From Ziziphus jujuba (lineage: Eukaryota; Streptophyta; Magnoliopsida; Rosales; Rhamnaceae): a DNA stretch of 64,000 nt. The notes beneath the pieces are model-generated. The model searched no databases. It was not told the origin of the DNA and saw only the letters and a program-made list of their open reading frames with translations. Positions 22,364 through 34,200 of the stretch are shown here, one piece after another. Where the stretch lies: positions 17,043,001-17,107,000 of the forward strand of contig NC_083389.1 of the NCBI RefSeq assembly GCF_031755915.1, given 5' to 3'. The first letter of the stretch is position 1, and the number at the start of each line of letters is the position of its first letter. The translations under genes were made by a program, and so were the position numbers.

Positions 22364-23828
22364 TATATATATATATATTTCTTTTTTGTTTCAGTTATTT
22401 TTATCAATCAATTAGCAATATTTCATTCCACTTTTAGTCAAATAAAAGGGCAAAAAGTGAGTCGTAATCACAGTGGATCAGGAAAAATAGGGGAAAAAGA
22501 AAGGTGCAATATCACAGTCGGTGAAGGAAATAGGTGGGAAGAAGTATGTAAAAATAGGGGAAGAAAAGTGCAACATAACAATCGGTGAAGGGAAAAAAAA
22601 AAAAAAACAACGGAAGAAGGAAGAAGTGTAATTCTCTCATTCGATAACATAAAGCAAATTATAAAAAAAAAATTGAAAATTTAGAGAGAGAGAGAGAGAG
22701 AGAACTTTTTGACTATCATTGATTCTAAATTAAAAATTAAATCAATAAAGATGATGTCAAAAAAATTAAAGGCATAGTATTTGACAAAAAATAAAAATTA
22801 CCTATATTGCTGAATTGGAAATTTTAAATTCTCAATATCAACTAGTCAATATTAAAAGAAAAAAAAAATATTTGAAGCTAGGAAAACTCCAAGTCGGATT
22901 CATTTTACGGTATGTGCCCTATTAAAAATAGATATTCATATCTATTTTATATGAATTAATTATTCTCTAAATTTAATGAATATTTATTCTCTAAAATAAA
23001 TAGAAATTCCAACCAAATAAAACACTAATGATCACTAAGGAATAGGTATTCTATTCTTTTGCCTATTCCCTACAGCCAAATGTATTTTAAAATTAACAGT
23101 CAAAGTAATAAGTGATTGTGCATTTAAAAGAATAAAAATATATTATTATTATTTTCGAAATTTTGTAATACGAATAAAATAATTAAAAAATATTTTATGT
23201 GTCATTTTTCTTTTTTCCGTTTCCCCGTAAGCAAAATTGCAAGATTGTTTTAAATATAAAATTAAAATATATGAATTTATTTTCAATTTTGTATTATCTT
23301 ATTTTTCTACTCATTTTTTTTATCAAAAAATTAAAAATCACGTTGTCCTTAAAAAAATAAAAAAATAAAAAAGCAATTAAAAATCATGTTGACGCAAAAC
23401 AATTACGAATTTATGATTTTTTTTTATCAAATTACTGTACATTATCAGTTTTTCTATCAATCATTTTGTTTCATAAATAACTAAAGAGAAAAAAACATAC
23501 TTATCTCCTCAACACTTCTATCTAATGAAAAATGAATATTTTTGTTCATTTAAAATATTTTTGAGAAACTCCTAAATTAAAATTTTTCTTTTCCTTTTTT
23601 ATATTCTTTCAAGGGATTATTTTAATTTATTTTTTTAACATTTAAGTGAGAAAATTCAAAGAAATATAATATATGTCAGAAGATCTCCATTTCTCTCTCG
23701 ATAAGTAAAGCTTACAAAAAGAATTTTTCCCTAATTTTTCCATATATAAAATTTTAAAAATCTCTTCTGTGAATGGTGTTTCTTGGATAAACCGAACCCG
23801 CTCCAACGAACCTATGGTCAAAGCCAAA
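22364..23828. repeat. Segmental duplication copy B (right part of unit 1)
   Basis: Starts in (TA)n and matches B' (about 28675-30081) nearly base for base; the right limit is at GGTCAAAGCC. The inside is AT-rich, with a GA microsatellite near 22681-22701. A frame of 61 codons on the - strand near the right edge is shared by both copies on one side only and I do not call it a gene. Confidence 0.9.
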
Positions 23829-23948
23829 ATTTAAAAAAAAAATAATTATTATTCAACTATGTTCATCCTAAGCAAAATTTTTGAATCTGCCATTTACCAA
23901 TGCGGATAGCAGAGCTATATATATATATATATATATATAAAAGGAAAT

Positions 23949-24123
23949 TCTATGATCAGGACTGTACACATGCGGACAAGAGATAAAATCGATGCTATTT
24001 TTAAAAAAATCTTAAAAAGCATCGACTTTTCCTGTATATGTAAGAAAAAAATCGAAATTGTTTAGGATTTTTTTAAAATAGCATTGATTTTTTGTAGTCC
24101 GTATGCAGACGGTCTTGACAGTA
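23949..24123. mobile_element. Foldback/MITE-like inverted repeat
   Basis: Left arm from about 23950 (CTATGATCAGGACTGTACAC...ATCGATGCTATTTTTAAAAA) pairs with the right arm ending about 24123 (reverse complement CTACTGTCAAGACCGTCTGC...ATCAATGCTATTTTAAAAAA) over about 65 bases, with a short loop. I see no target duplication, so the family is open. It sits in the gap between B and the orphan GGT exon and has no counterpart in unit 2. Confidence 0.5.
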
Positions 24124-24149
24124 GAAAGACTCATATATATATATATATA

Positions 24150-24735
24150 TATACCCGAATTCATCAGCGAAGGTGGTGTTCAAATGGCTACGAATCTAAA
24201 TCCATGAAAAGCCTAGAATCATATTATTGTACTTGTCCATCACTCAAGGCAGAGCTCATTCTCTTTTTTTTTTTTTTTTTTTTTCCTTGTCGCAGAAAAG
24301 TTAACTGAAAAGAAAGAAGCAAGATGAGAAAGAGAACTAACTTAACAGGGTGATGAATGGAACTAAGAACCACAGAGCTCTTGTCCACCTTTTCCTGTTT
24401 TCTGTGGCCAATAGCGGAGCTTCCAAGCTTTGCTGCTTCATCATCAATCTATGTGTCTCAGAGAAATCAGATAGAATAGAATATTCAATATAACGGAAGG
24501 ATGAGTGGCAGGCAATATATAAGGCTGACAAACTCATATTCATAATGCTTTTTAAGTTTTAATTAAAGCATACGTGGAAATTATTTATTACTCACTTGGC
24601 CAAGGAGAAAATAACATTTTGATTCTATCTCGGAGATTCCTCTTCATGTACGATGATTCATTGTCGTCCTCACATATTGGTCAGATATTTATAAGGTGAG
24701 GACCCCCTTTTTTGGCTACGTATGTGTATATATAT
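24150..24735 (-). repeat. Duplicate of the GGT exon 1 and upstream region
   Basis: Diverged but clear match to 35985-36650, including exon 1 and several hundred bases upstream. Compared with A/A' the match is weaker, with many substitutions. Near 24260-24282 it carries a long T tract. Confidence 0.8.
24342..24444 (-). pseudogene. Orphan first exon of a gamma-glutamyl transpeptidase gene
   Basis: The - strand encodes MMKQQSLEAPLLATENRK followed by RWTRALWFLVPFITLL, 34 codons plus one base, the same 103-nt length as exon 1 of the intact gene at 36273-36171 and with the same donor position (GTTAGT here, GTCAGT there). No exons 2-7 follow before 23829; instead the foldback element and then segment B come next. 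The exon therefore belongs to a GGT copy whose body was lost. It encodes only the cytosolic tail and the start of the membrane anchor. Confidence 0.8.
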
Positions 24736-25393
24736 CCAACCAGTAATATATTTATAAAAAGAAAAAATTACAACCAAATTTCTCCTTCTTTTTTTTTGGT
24801 TTCCGGGGGAGTTTGCTTTGATACTGAGAGTACGATCTAAGCGGAGATTCATATTTGCAATCATTGTCTGAAACTGTCCTTGGGGGGGACACCAAATTAC
24901 CACTTTTGTCAATTGAATGACATCAAGTTTTACAGACAGATTTTATAGTTGAAATTAATACCGAAATTAATTTTTGGTTACTATAATACTCACACTATAA
25001 AACTATCATAACAACGTTGTATTAAATACAAAAATAACAGTATTTCTTTTTCTTTTTTTTTAATTTATTCATTCATTTGTTTATAAAAAAATTTCAACTG
25101 AATATATAATAAGACCGATAATATAATCCAATATTATTTATTTATGAGTAACATGTTATATAATTTAAAGATCATGTTTTACTTTGCGGAATGAATGATC
25201 TTACCATGCTTTTGAAATAGTGGTCCTACACTAGAAAATGCCTTGGTTATAAATTTGGCTGGCAACTAACTAAAACATGAAGCTTCTGGAGTGTCATGAT
25301 GATCCAATCATAGATTTTATTATAAAAGCAAGAAATAAACTCATCATAGGAAAGCTGAAGAATATATGGCCCATGGGATGAGTTTGTGTAAAG

Positions 25394-27003
25394 GCTACTT
25401 TTGGGTAAAGAAAAGCAACGTTATTTATGCATAACATGGTGCTTGTTAACGATCCAATAAAAAGCAAGACTTTTAGTATAGTACAAGACCAGTTAATTAA
25501 AAGATGTTCTTACCCATAAAAAATTTAAAAATAAATAAATAGTGTTTTTTTCTTATTAAAAAGAAAAAAGAAAAGAAAAAAAAGACAGTTAAAGAAGGCA
25601 GTTGGTGACTTTGTGAAAAACAGTGAGACAGGCTGTTTTAGCCTCTCATATCTCTCTCATATAGGGATGGCAATTTACCCACTCCTAACGGGGTGGTTTT
25701 TTCCTGAAAATTCGGGGATGCGGGGTGGGCTCGAGGCAAATGCCTAAAAACCGAATCGGTGACGGGTCGAGGACGGGGAATAATAACTCCGTCCCGAACC
25801 CGCCTCGATATATATATATATATATATATATTTTTTACAAAATTTCATTTATGTAAAATCATTTTCTTCTTTTTTTTTCATTTATTTTTTTAAATATGTA
25901 TTTTATTATAATTGTAAATTTGTTCCTTGATGTATTTTATTATATTTTTATTGCATTGTAGTCATTTTCTTTATATTTTAATCATAAAATAATTTTTTTA
26001 TATAAATTTCTAAAAACAATATCAATTAAAAAACAAAATGAGAAAAATCGTCCCTCCCCGTCCCCGTCCGGCAAAATCTCCGATCCCGCCCCGCACCTAA
26101 AAAAAAGGGAAAAATCGCGGCGATGGCATGTAAAATTCCCCGAGGGGACGGGGATAAAATTTTAAAAACCGGTCCCGTCCCATCCCGTTGACATCCCTAC
26201 TCTCATATGGTGCTGTTGGGGCTGGGAGCACATGCTGGTGCTGAAACAATACATAGATTATTGAGATTGCGTCATTTTTGCTATTCATTATAAAGATGAG
26301 GCTTAAAATTATTTGGGTTAAGACAATTCATACAAAGAAAGTCAATTTTGTGGATTCCAAAATATATTTGTAAACAGTTTGATATGTGAAATTTATTAAA
26401 TTAAACAACTCTCATCTTAAGTTTAATATGATGAAATCTTTTTTTTTTCCCCCCTTTTTTTGTTAATATAGGGTACTATCTAACTTTGATTTTGATAACT
26501 TTTATTTTGATAATATATGACACTTAGAGAATTAGTAGAAGAAGTTTTATTAAATGTATGATTATAAAGTAATTGTTTAGCAAGGAAAAAAAAAATTGTG
26601 AATGAGTTAGTTATGGTTTGATTGGAGGGACAGTTTGATGGCTTGGCTTAAACCATTATTTGCTAATGATTTTTGAACTAAGATTGGTTTGGTCTCTTCA
26701 AAATTTGTAAAGTTAGTTCTTTTCACTTTAATAGATCTGGAGAGTATTTTGATTTTGTATTTTTTTTTTATTCTGTTTATATATTTTTATTGGATCAGTA
26801 GTATAATGTCATTTCATATAAAAATAATTACTTTGTTCTTAATTAGTTCTTTTTGCTATACTCTTAAAATAAGCTGACATTGTATTGATTAGTTCAGACA
26901 ATAGTGAAGACAACATAATAAGAACTAGGATCTTAATCTTTATACACACTCCAATAAAAGATGGTTTAGGGGCTCAAATTATTTATTAGAGGATTGTGTG
27001 TAG
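25394..27003. other. Segment present in A' and absent from A
   Basis: Left edge GTGTAAAG|GCTAC and right edge GTGTGTAG|AGTCC. In copy A the two edges are joined as GTGTAAAGAGTCC. The partial match of the edge octamers fits a deletion from A at short homology better than an insertion, because the segment has no inverted termini. It contains the hAT MITE below; the rest is AT-rich with no gene. Confidence 0.75.
25662..26199. mobile_element. hAT-type MITE with 8-bp target duplication
   Basis: Termini TAGGGATGGCAA and TTGACATCCCTA are inverted repeats (one mismatch in 12). The flanking octamer CTCTCATA is repeated exactly at 25654-25661 and 26200-26207. The subterminal parts are GC-rich, with GGGGACGGGG-like words, and the centre is AT-rich with a (TA)n tract. 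TAGGGATG termini with 8-bp duplications are typical of a widespread plant hAT MITE group. No coding capacity. Confidence 0.9.
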
Positions 27004-28271
27004 AGTCCAAAATGGTGTTGCAAAGATAACTCACCTTTACAATGCATAAGAAACTAGTATATATATATATATATATGCCTAATGAAATAAAAGTAATAAT
27101 AATAGTACCATTCATTTGCACATATATTAATTATTTAACTGATTTATATTTATTTACACTTAAAAGTTACAAATATATCATAATGGATCTAACAAGGTAT
27201 ATCTAATAACAACCCTAATAACTTTTGGCATTCCATCACTTTTTTTGAGTGTCAAAGTGTTTTTGATCGATGTCATACTGATACCTAATGATACTTCATG
27301 CTCTTCGTTATTTTATATAACGGTGCATGGTGGGTGAAGATTTGTGCACCAACTATATATATATATATATATATATATTAAACCAACCAACCATGTATGT
27401 GAAGAGTGTGACCCATTGACTATCTTTTAAAATAGAGGGTGAATTTTTAAAAATTTTCCAACAAACTCTTTATTTATATTTTTTATCTTATTTTATTTTT
27501 ATCAATAAAAAATTATTGCTCTCTTTATATTTTTTCTTTCTTTTGATCTAACTTATTTTTTAAATATTACAATAGTGGCATAAAAATTTATAATGCATTA
27601 AATTAAAATAATATGATATTAAAATAAAAAATAGATTTGACTCTCTATATTTAAAAAATTAAATTAATTTTTTTATTAAAAAGTCAATTAGATAAAAAGC
27701 CAATTAGATTTGAAACCATTTTTTAAATGTTAGCTTTTTAAAAATAAAAAATAAAAAATAAATAGAATTTTTTGGGAATGCTCTTATTCTATCATAATAT
27801 AAGTTAACTTTCTTAATTCTTTAGGAAGTAATTTTTTCCCGTATATGTAATATATTTTACCAAAGAAACTGTGTTAAATTAATTTATTATTATGGAGTTA
27901 AAATAATGATATTAAATATTTAGAGAGAGCAAGGTAAAAATGTTATAATCTCAGAATAATTGCATATTTATTTTTGATTGCAACAAATAGCTGTTTGTTT
28001 GCAACTTGCCTCTACCGTAATAGAAGCCATCTTGTTGGTCCCATGATAACCATCCAACATGTTAAATGCGTAGAACAGCACTGCATGTGCTATGGCGCAC
28101 TGAGCTTTTACCATTCCCCATCAATGCCAAATTATATCTTCACCTACCCTTGTGCCATTTTGTCAAAGAAATAAAAAAAATGAGCATCTAACATCAAAGT
28201 GATCATTATATCTAGTCAGTTCCACGATGCATTACTATGCTTTTAGTACAACGCCTCCTACGCACTTGGAT

Positions 28272-28373
28272 TTTTCATGTGTTTTTTGTCATTGGCGTGC
28301 AAATGCTGTGGTTCATGCTCTGCTCCAGTTTGCTACCGACTCTGTTGAAGCTTATGTTTGGTTAGAGCCTTAA
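28272..28373 (+). pseudogene. RNase H-like (RVT_3) fragment, second copy
   Basis: Duplicate of 1836-1937, same HWRANAVVHAL...YVWLEP frame and stop. See the first copy for the family argument. Confidence 0.4.
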
Positions 28374-28635
28374 AAGGAAGGAAAGCCCCAATGTGGCTTA
28401 ACGAGTTGTTAAAATCTGATGTGACTGATGCTTCATTTTGGTACATTCATCTCCTTTATTATTATTATTTTTTAAAAAAATGTAACTTAGCATGTGTTCA
28501 TTTCCTCAACCAAACAGAGAAAATTTAATGAAGTAGAAAAAACAAACGAGAGAAACAAGAGAAAATATCCGTCCTATTATAGAATACCAATTAAATAATT
28601 CTAATTTAATAGGCAAGCTAACTGAAATACATCAT

Positions 28636-28638
<3 letters not shown>

Positions 28639-28674
<36 letters not shown>
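28639..28674. repeat. (TA)n tract: unoccupied counterpart of the Helitron target
   Basis: Pure TA run joining the A' flank (CATCATGTT) to the B' flank (TTTCTCTTTTGTTTCAG). In unit 1 the same flanks are separated by the 20.1-kb block, each side keeping part of the TA run. Confidence 0.9.
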
Positions 28675-28677
<3 letters not shown>

Positions 28678-30081
28678 CTCTTTTGTTTCAGTTATTTTTA
28701 TCAATCAATTAGAAATATTTCATTCCACTTTTAGTCAAATAAAAGGGCAAAAAGTGAGTCGTAATCACAGTGGATCAGGAAAAATAGGGGGAAAAGAAAA
28801 GTGCAATATCACAGTCGGTGAAGGAAATAGGGGGGAAGAAGTGTAAAAATAGGGGAAGAAAAGTTCAACATAACAATCGGTGAAGGAAAAGAAGAAGAAG
28901 AAGAAGTGTAATTCATTCATTCAATAACATAAAGCAAATTAAAAAAAAAAAATTGAAAATAAAGAGAGAGAGAGAGAGAGGGAGAACTTTTTGACTATCA
29001 TTGATTCTAAATTAAATCAATAAAGATGATGTCAAAAAAATTAAAGGCATAGTATTTGATAAAAAATAAAAATTACCTATATTGCTGAATTGGAAATTTT
29101 AAATTCTCAAGATCAACTAGTCAATATTAAAAGGAAAAAAAATATTTGAAGCTAGGAAAACTCTAAGTCGGATTCATTTTACGGTATGTGCCCTATTAAA
29201 AATAGATATTCATATCTATTTTATATGAATTAATTATTCTCTAAATTTAATGAATATTTATTCTCTAAAATAAATAGAAATTCCAACCAAATAAAACACT
29301 AATGATCACTAAGGAATAGGTGTTCTATTCTTTTGCCTATTCCCTACAACCAAATGTATTTTAAAATTAACAGTCAAAGTAATAAGTGATTGTGCATTTA
29401 AAAGAATAAAAATATATTATTATTATATTCGAAATTTTGTAATACGAATAAAATAATTAAAAAATATTTTATGTGTCATTTTTCTTTTTTCCGTTTCCCC
29501 GTAAGCAAAATTGCAAGATTGTTTTAAATATAAAATTAAAATATATGAATTTATTTTCAATTTTGTATTATCTTATTTTTCTACTCATTTTTTTTTATCA
29601 AAAAATTAAAAATCACGTTGTCCTTAAAAAAATAAAAAAATAAAAAAGCAATTAAAAATCATGTTGACGCAAAAAAATTACGAATTTTTGAATTTTTTTT
29701 TTATCAAATTACTGCACATTATCAGTTTTTCTATCAATCATTTTGTTTCATGAATAACTAAAAAGAAAAAAACATACTTATCTCGTCAACACCTCTATCT
29801 AATAAAAAATGAATATTTTTGAGAAACTCCTAAATTAAAATTTTTCTTTTCCTTTTTTATATTCTTTCAAGGGATTATTTTAATTTATTTTTTTAACATT
29901 TAAGTGATAAAATTCAAAGAAATATAATATATGTCAGATGATCTCCATTTCTCTCTCGATAAGTAAAGCTTACAAAAAGAATTTTTCCCTAATTTTTCCA
30001 TATATAAATTTTAAAAATCTCTTCTGTGAATGGTGTTTCTTGGATAAACCGAACCCGCTCCAACGAACCTATGGTCAAAGC
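28675..30081. repeat. Segmental duplication copy B' (unit 2)
   Basis: Near-identical to 22364-23828. It differs by small indels in A/T runs and a GA microsatellite near 28964-28980. The match ends after GGTCAAAGCC at 30081. Confidence 0.9.
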
Positions 30082-31268
30082 CCAAAGACTGAGTTATTCA
30101 AGTCCTCGTGGTGAGTCCAAGATGACATTCTTCTACGAATGTCTGAGACCAACACTGAATCATGCCCTTAAGAAAGAAGTTACGGATGATGCAGTTTCAT
30201 ACTGGTCCTTCAAACCCTAATTTTCTTACTGGCTCTTTGGTTTAGCCCGTTACGGTGGGAGCTGGGTTCCTTGTAATTTAAGGAATTACATGCTAAAACT
30301 TATAAATACATCATAATGCATGTTAAACAAGGCACCTTCAACAAGTAAGCCTAATTCACCAAACATAAAAATAAATAAATAAAAAATAAAAAAAGCAATC
30401 CTAATATATTTTAGTATTCAAATTCACTTTTTAAATGTGTTTGATTGACAACACACTGATACGCCAAAACTCCATGTTCTTCATTATTTCGCAGGTTTAC
30501 AAAAGTTTTACAGAGATTATACAGCAGAGAATGGTCGGTGAGATTGCATCAGCAAATATATATATATATATATATATATAATACAATAATTAAATCATTA
30601 TATATATATACATAATTAACTAGAGATAAATGCACTTTAATGCCTTTTCAAATTACTAAATTTTGTTTTGTGTTTTCTAAAATCAGTTTTCTCATATTGA
30701 TACTTTCTATTTTCAAAATATTTATAAATTGGTCCAATTTGGTTAAAATTGACGAAAACTGTTAAATTAGGGACATGTGTAGCATATGTGACTTCCAAAT
30801 TGATTTTTTAATTTATTTTTGATGTTTTCACACTTAAAAGTTTTTTAAAAAATTTGAGAGCTCAAAAAAATGCTAGATGTTTTCATGAAAGTGCATAAAT
30901 AGGGTATGCATCTACATTCATAAAGATCTTCCCTATACTTGTTCAAACTTCAAACGCATAAAATCCTTGCTAAGGTTGCTTGCAACAATAAGTGTTCCAT
31001 GAAATATTTATTGGAAGCTTTTCCACTTTTCCTTCCCATTTTAATACTGTTTGATAATTGAGTATTTTGCATAAGTTGAAAATAGATTGAATATTGAATA
31101 CACCAGACGTAACAACCACCAAAACTATGATATTATATTAAATTATTATCTATCCCAGAAGCTTAAGCCAATATCAAGCAAACACAAAAAGACAATTTCA
31201 ACATAGAAATTGAAAGCATGTCAAACCAATAAATGTTCCCCCATCTTTCGACATCAAAATATGGCATA
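30082..31268. other. Spacer downstream of the GGT gene
   Basis: Holds a relic of GGT exon 7 (30965-31055) and (TA)n tracts near 30557-30580. A 64-codon + frame at 30026-30220 spans the B' edge and matches no family I know. Otherwise no gene. Confidence 0.6.
30965..31055 (-). pseudogene. Relic of the GGT terminal exon
   Basis: The - strand reads KMGRKSGKASN, then sequence close to the nucleotides for the IFHGTLTAVSDLRKD part of the intact exon 7, but in a shifted frame. The + strand landmark TGTTCCATGAAATATTT matches TGTACCATGAAATATTT of the real exon at about 31318-31334. It lies about 210-300 bases beyond the GGT stop codon, so it is a decayed partial tandem copy of the gene end. Confidence 0.7.
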
Positions 31269-34200
31269 TCAAATTGCAGCAGGTTTACCGTCCTTTCTAA
31301 GGTCACTTACAGCAGTGAGTGTACCATGAAATATTTGTGCATTAGAAACTTTTCCGCTTTTCCTGCCTATCTTAATGGGGTTCCCAAGACTTTGAACAAC
31401 AAGCTGAGTGATAGCACCCCTTGACAGGGTTTCAAGTTGATGACCCCTCTCCTGCAAAAAAAGCTTTCTTTCCTCTGAAACCTCAATGTGATTGCCATTG
31501 AACACCGTAAAGTTTTCAAACAACACCACATTAGGAATTAGCTGCAAAGGAAATTATTACCAAATCAGAAAAATAACCATTTTGATTTCCAAAAATTCCG
31601 TTTCTTCAAAATGAAACAAGTTGGGAACCTGGTGGTAGACCCTTGGATTCTCTACTGCAGTTAAAGGGTCCATTCCCAAGAAAAAATGGTTAAGGAAAAC
31701 CTGGACAACTGCAGGGATTATCTTCATACCACCACTACCTCCAAGAACCCCTGCTAATTGATTATCCTGGAAAAATCATAAAATAAGTCCACTAAAATTA
31801 GCTCAGAGTTCAAATCATATATCTTTTTATCTGTGCTCTTAGCTCTCACTACTCTAATTACAATATGTCTAACTATGCTGTTAAAAGCATATATAACTAC
31901 CCAACTATCAAGGCAGAAATACATGAAAAGTAATACAAGCAAGGAGACAGACAGTGAGACACGACATGATTTGAATTCCATTAGCAATCCTTGAATAGGG
32001 ATAAGCATAATACACCAGGAAGCCTTATTTCTACCTTTGTGACAATTAGTGGGGTCATGGAAGATAAAGGTCTCTTGAATGGTTTGATAAAATTTGAAGG
32101 AGCAGGAGGCAAACCGTCCACTGTCATCTCTGTGGGAATTGAGAAGTCACCCATCTCATTGTTGAGCACAATCCCTGTAGAAGGAGAAAGCACCCCTCCA
32201 CCAAAAGGATAATTTATAGTGGTTGTCATCGACACAGCATTTCGATCTGTATCGACAATGCAGAAATGGCTGGTTCCGTGATCTCTTAGCTGACTCCACC
32301 TGCAAAACCATGGCTTAGAATTTAAATGGAGTGACTTTGATGATCAGAACAATATGAGCAGTATTATCATTTGGACCAAAGGCTATTGGGCAACAGGTAA
32401 AGCTCTGATTTCAACTAATGGCATAAATAGATTATACCTATACATGTAGTATTCTGGAGGAAAAGTTGTATTGTCAAGTATCTTTTCACGGATTTGCTTT
32501 GCCAAACCTGGAGAAAGCATGTCAGATACAAAAGTATTAACGTTTACAAAATCAGGGTCTCCCAAGTTCATTCGGACGGAGAACATATGTTTCATTGCTT
32601 CAATCAACCGATGCAGACCAAGACTTCCCTTTGCAGCATCATGATTTCCATAACTATCCAAGATGTTCATAACCTGTTTCAAGCAAATGTTCAAACATAA
32701 GAACTGCACAAAGCAAATTACAAAAGACAACATAGCACCCACCAGAGAAAGCCCCAAAGTTCCACTTGATGGAGGTGGCATTCCATATATAGTGTAGCCC
32801 ATAACATCTGCAGCCATTGCATCAGTTACATTCACTCTGTAATTTCTTAAATCCTCCATTGTCAAAATCCCACCAGCCTCTTTCACATCCTTAACAAGTT
32901 TTTCACCAACTGTACCATTATAGAAGGCTTTTGGTCCCAATTCTGCAACCTCCTCCAAACTATGGCCAAGTTCCACATTGTAGCATATTTCACCCACTTG
33001 CATCAACTTCTCTTTTGGTGCATACACTTGTCTTAAACCAGGATCATTCAAAATCATCTCTGATTCTTCCATTAAGTATTGTCCGAGATAAGGAGCAACT
33101 ACGAAACCATCTTTCGCAAGTTTTATTGCAGGTTGGAATAAATCCCTCCATTCCAAACGCCCATATTTCAACCAGGCTTCATGGAGACCAGCTATCTCAC
33201 CAGGAACTCCCATTGAAAGTGCACCTTCTAGCTTGGCTTTGGGATTGTCGGCATACATATTCTGTTTGATCAAGAATATTACAAATTTCATGATTATTTC
33301 AGTTAAAAATAAATTCAAAAACACAACACTAGTATCTCAACAAAAAGAAAGAAAACCGAGTTCTAAACCTCTGAAGCAGCCGAAGGAGCTGTTTCTCTCG
33401 AGTCAAAAGCTTCAGTTTTGGAGTTCGATGAAGATCGAACAATCATGAAAGCTCCACCACCAATCCCACTTGCCATGGGATTAACAACGCCGAGGCACAA
33501 AGCTGTTGCAACTGCAGCATCAACAGCATGACCACCTTGCCTAAGGAATGATGCACCAATCTCAGAACAACGACCATCATCAGCTGCAACAACACCTTCC
33601 TCTGAGTTAACAATATTCTCATCATCACTGGCTTTAATCCCATGATTGTATGCATTTCCTCCTCTCTGTATCCATAAGTTTGTGTTGCTTGCATACACAA
33701 AGCCTACAACTGGAAAATTGCAAAATGTACACCAGTAATTGTTCAATTAGTATACATAAACACTTCACCATATAAATTTGTAGAATTTGAAAAAAAGCAA
33801 ATCCAAACAAAAACCGACTTTGGACATTCAAGCAGATAAAATTATCTTACCAATCCAAACAAAAACCAAATTTGGACATTCAACCAGATAAAATTATCTT
33901 ACCCCTGAAAAAAGAACTATGATTTAAGAGGGAAAAAATAAATTTCAGAACTTAAAAAAAAGGGCAAAAAATGGTTTTGTTGAAACAGAGTAATTCTTCT
34001 TTTAATTTTTTATAGGTTACAATTTGAGAAAATGCTTTATTGTTATTTTTTTATTCAATTTCATATTTTTGTTTAACTTTTTCTATATAATATCCCAGAA
34101 ATATTGTAGAAGAAAAGTATTGGATTTGTTGACGAAACGCATGAGTATTGATATGGGATAAGTGGTGTGAGTATCTTCCTCTTCTGTGCTTTTAACTATT

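Larger units (their letters stand above)
24833..28638. repeat. Segmental duplication copy A' (left part of unit 2)
   Basis: Begins at ACGATCTAAGCGGAGATTCA and matches 1-2225, with 1,610 extra bases at 25394-27003. Apart from an RNase H-like fragment (28272-28373) and a hAT MITE it holds no recognisable gene. Confidence 0.9.

Noticed and set aside
18319..22407. Family of repeated open frames (70-150 codons, - strand) as a tandem gene cluster
   Set aside because: They follow the tandem array unit by unit, start in Phe-rich translations of A runs, and span what look like splice sites. They are shadows of a repeat, not genes.
25394..27003. Insertion of an 8-bp-target transposon in A'
   Set aside because: The edge octamers differ at two positions and there are no inverted termini; a deletion from A is more likely.
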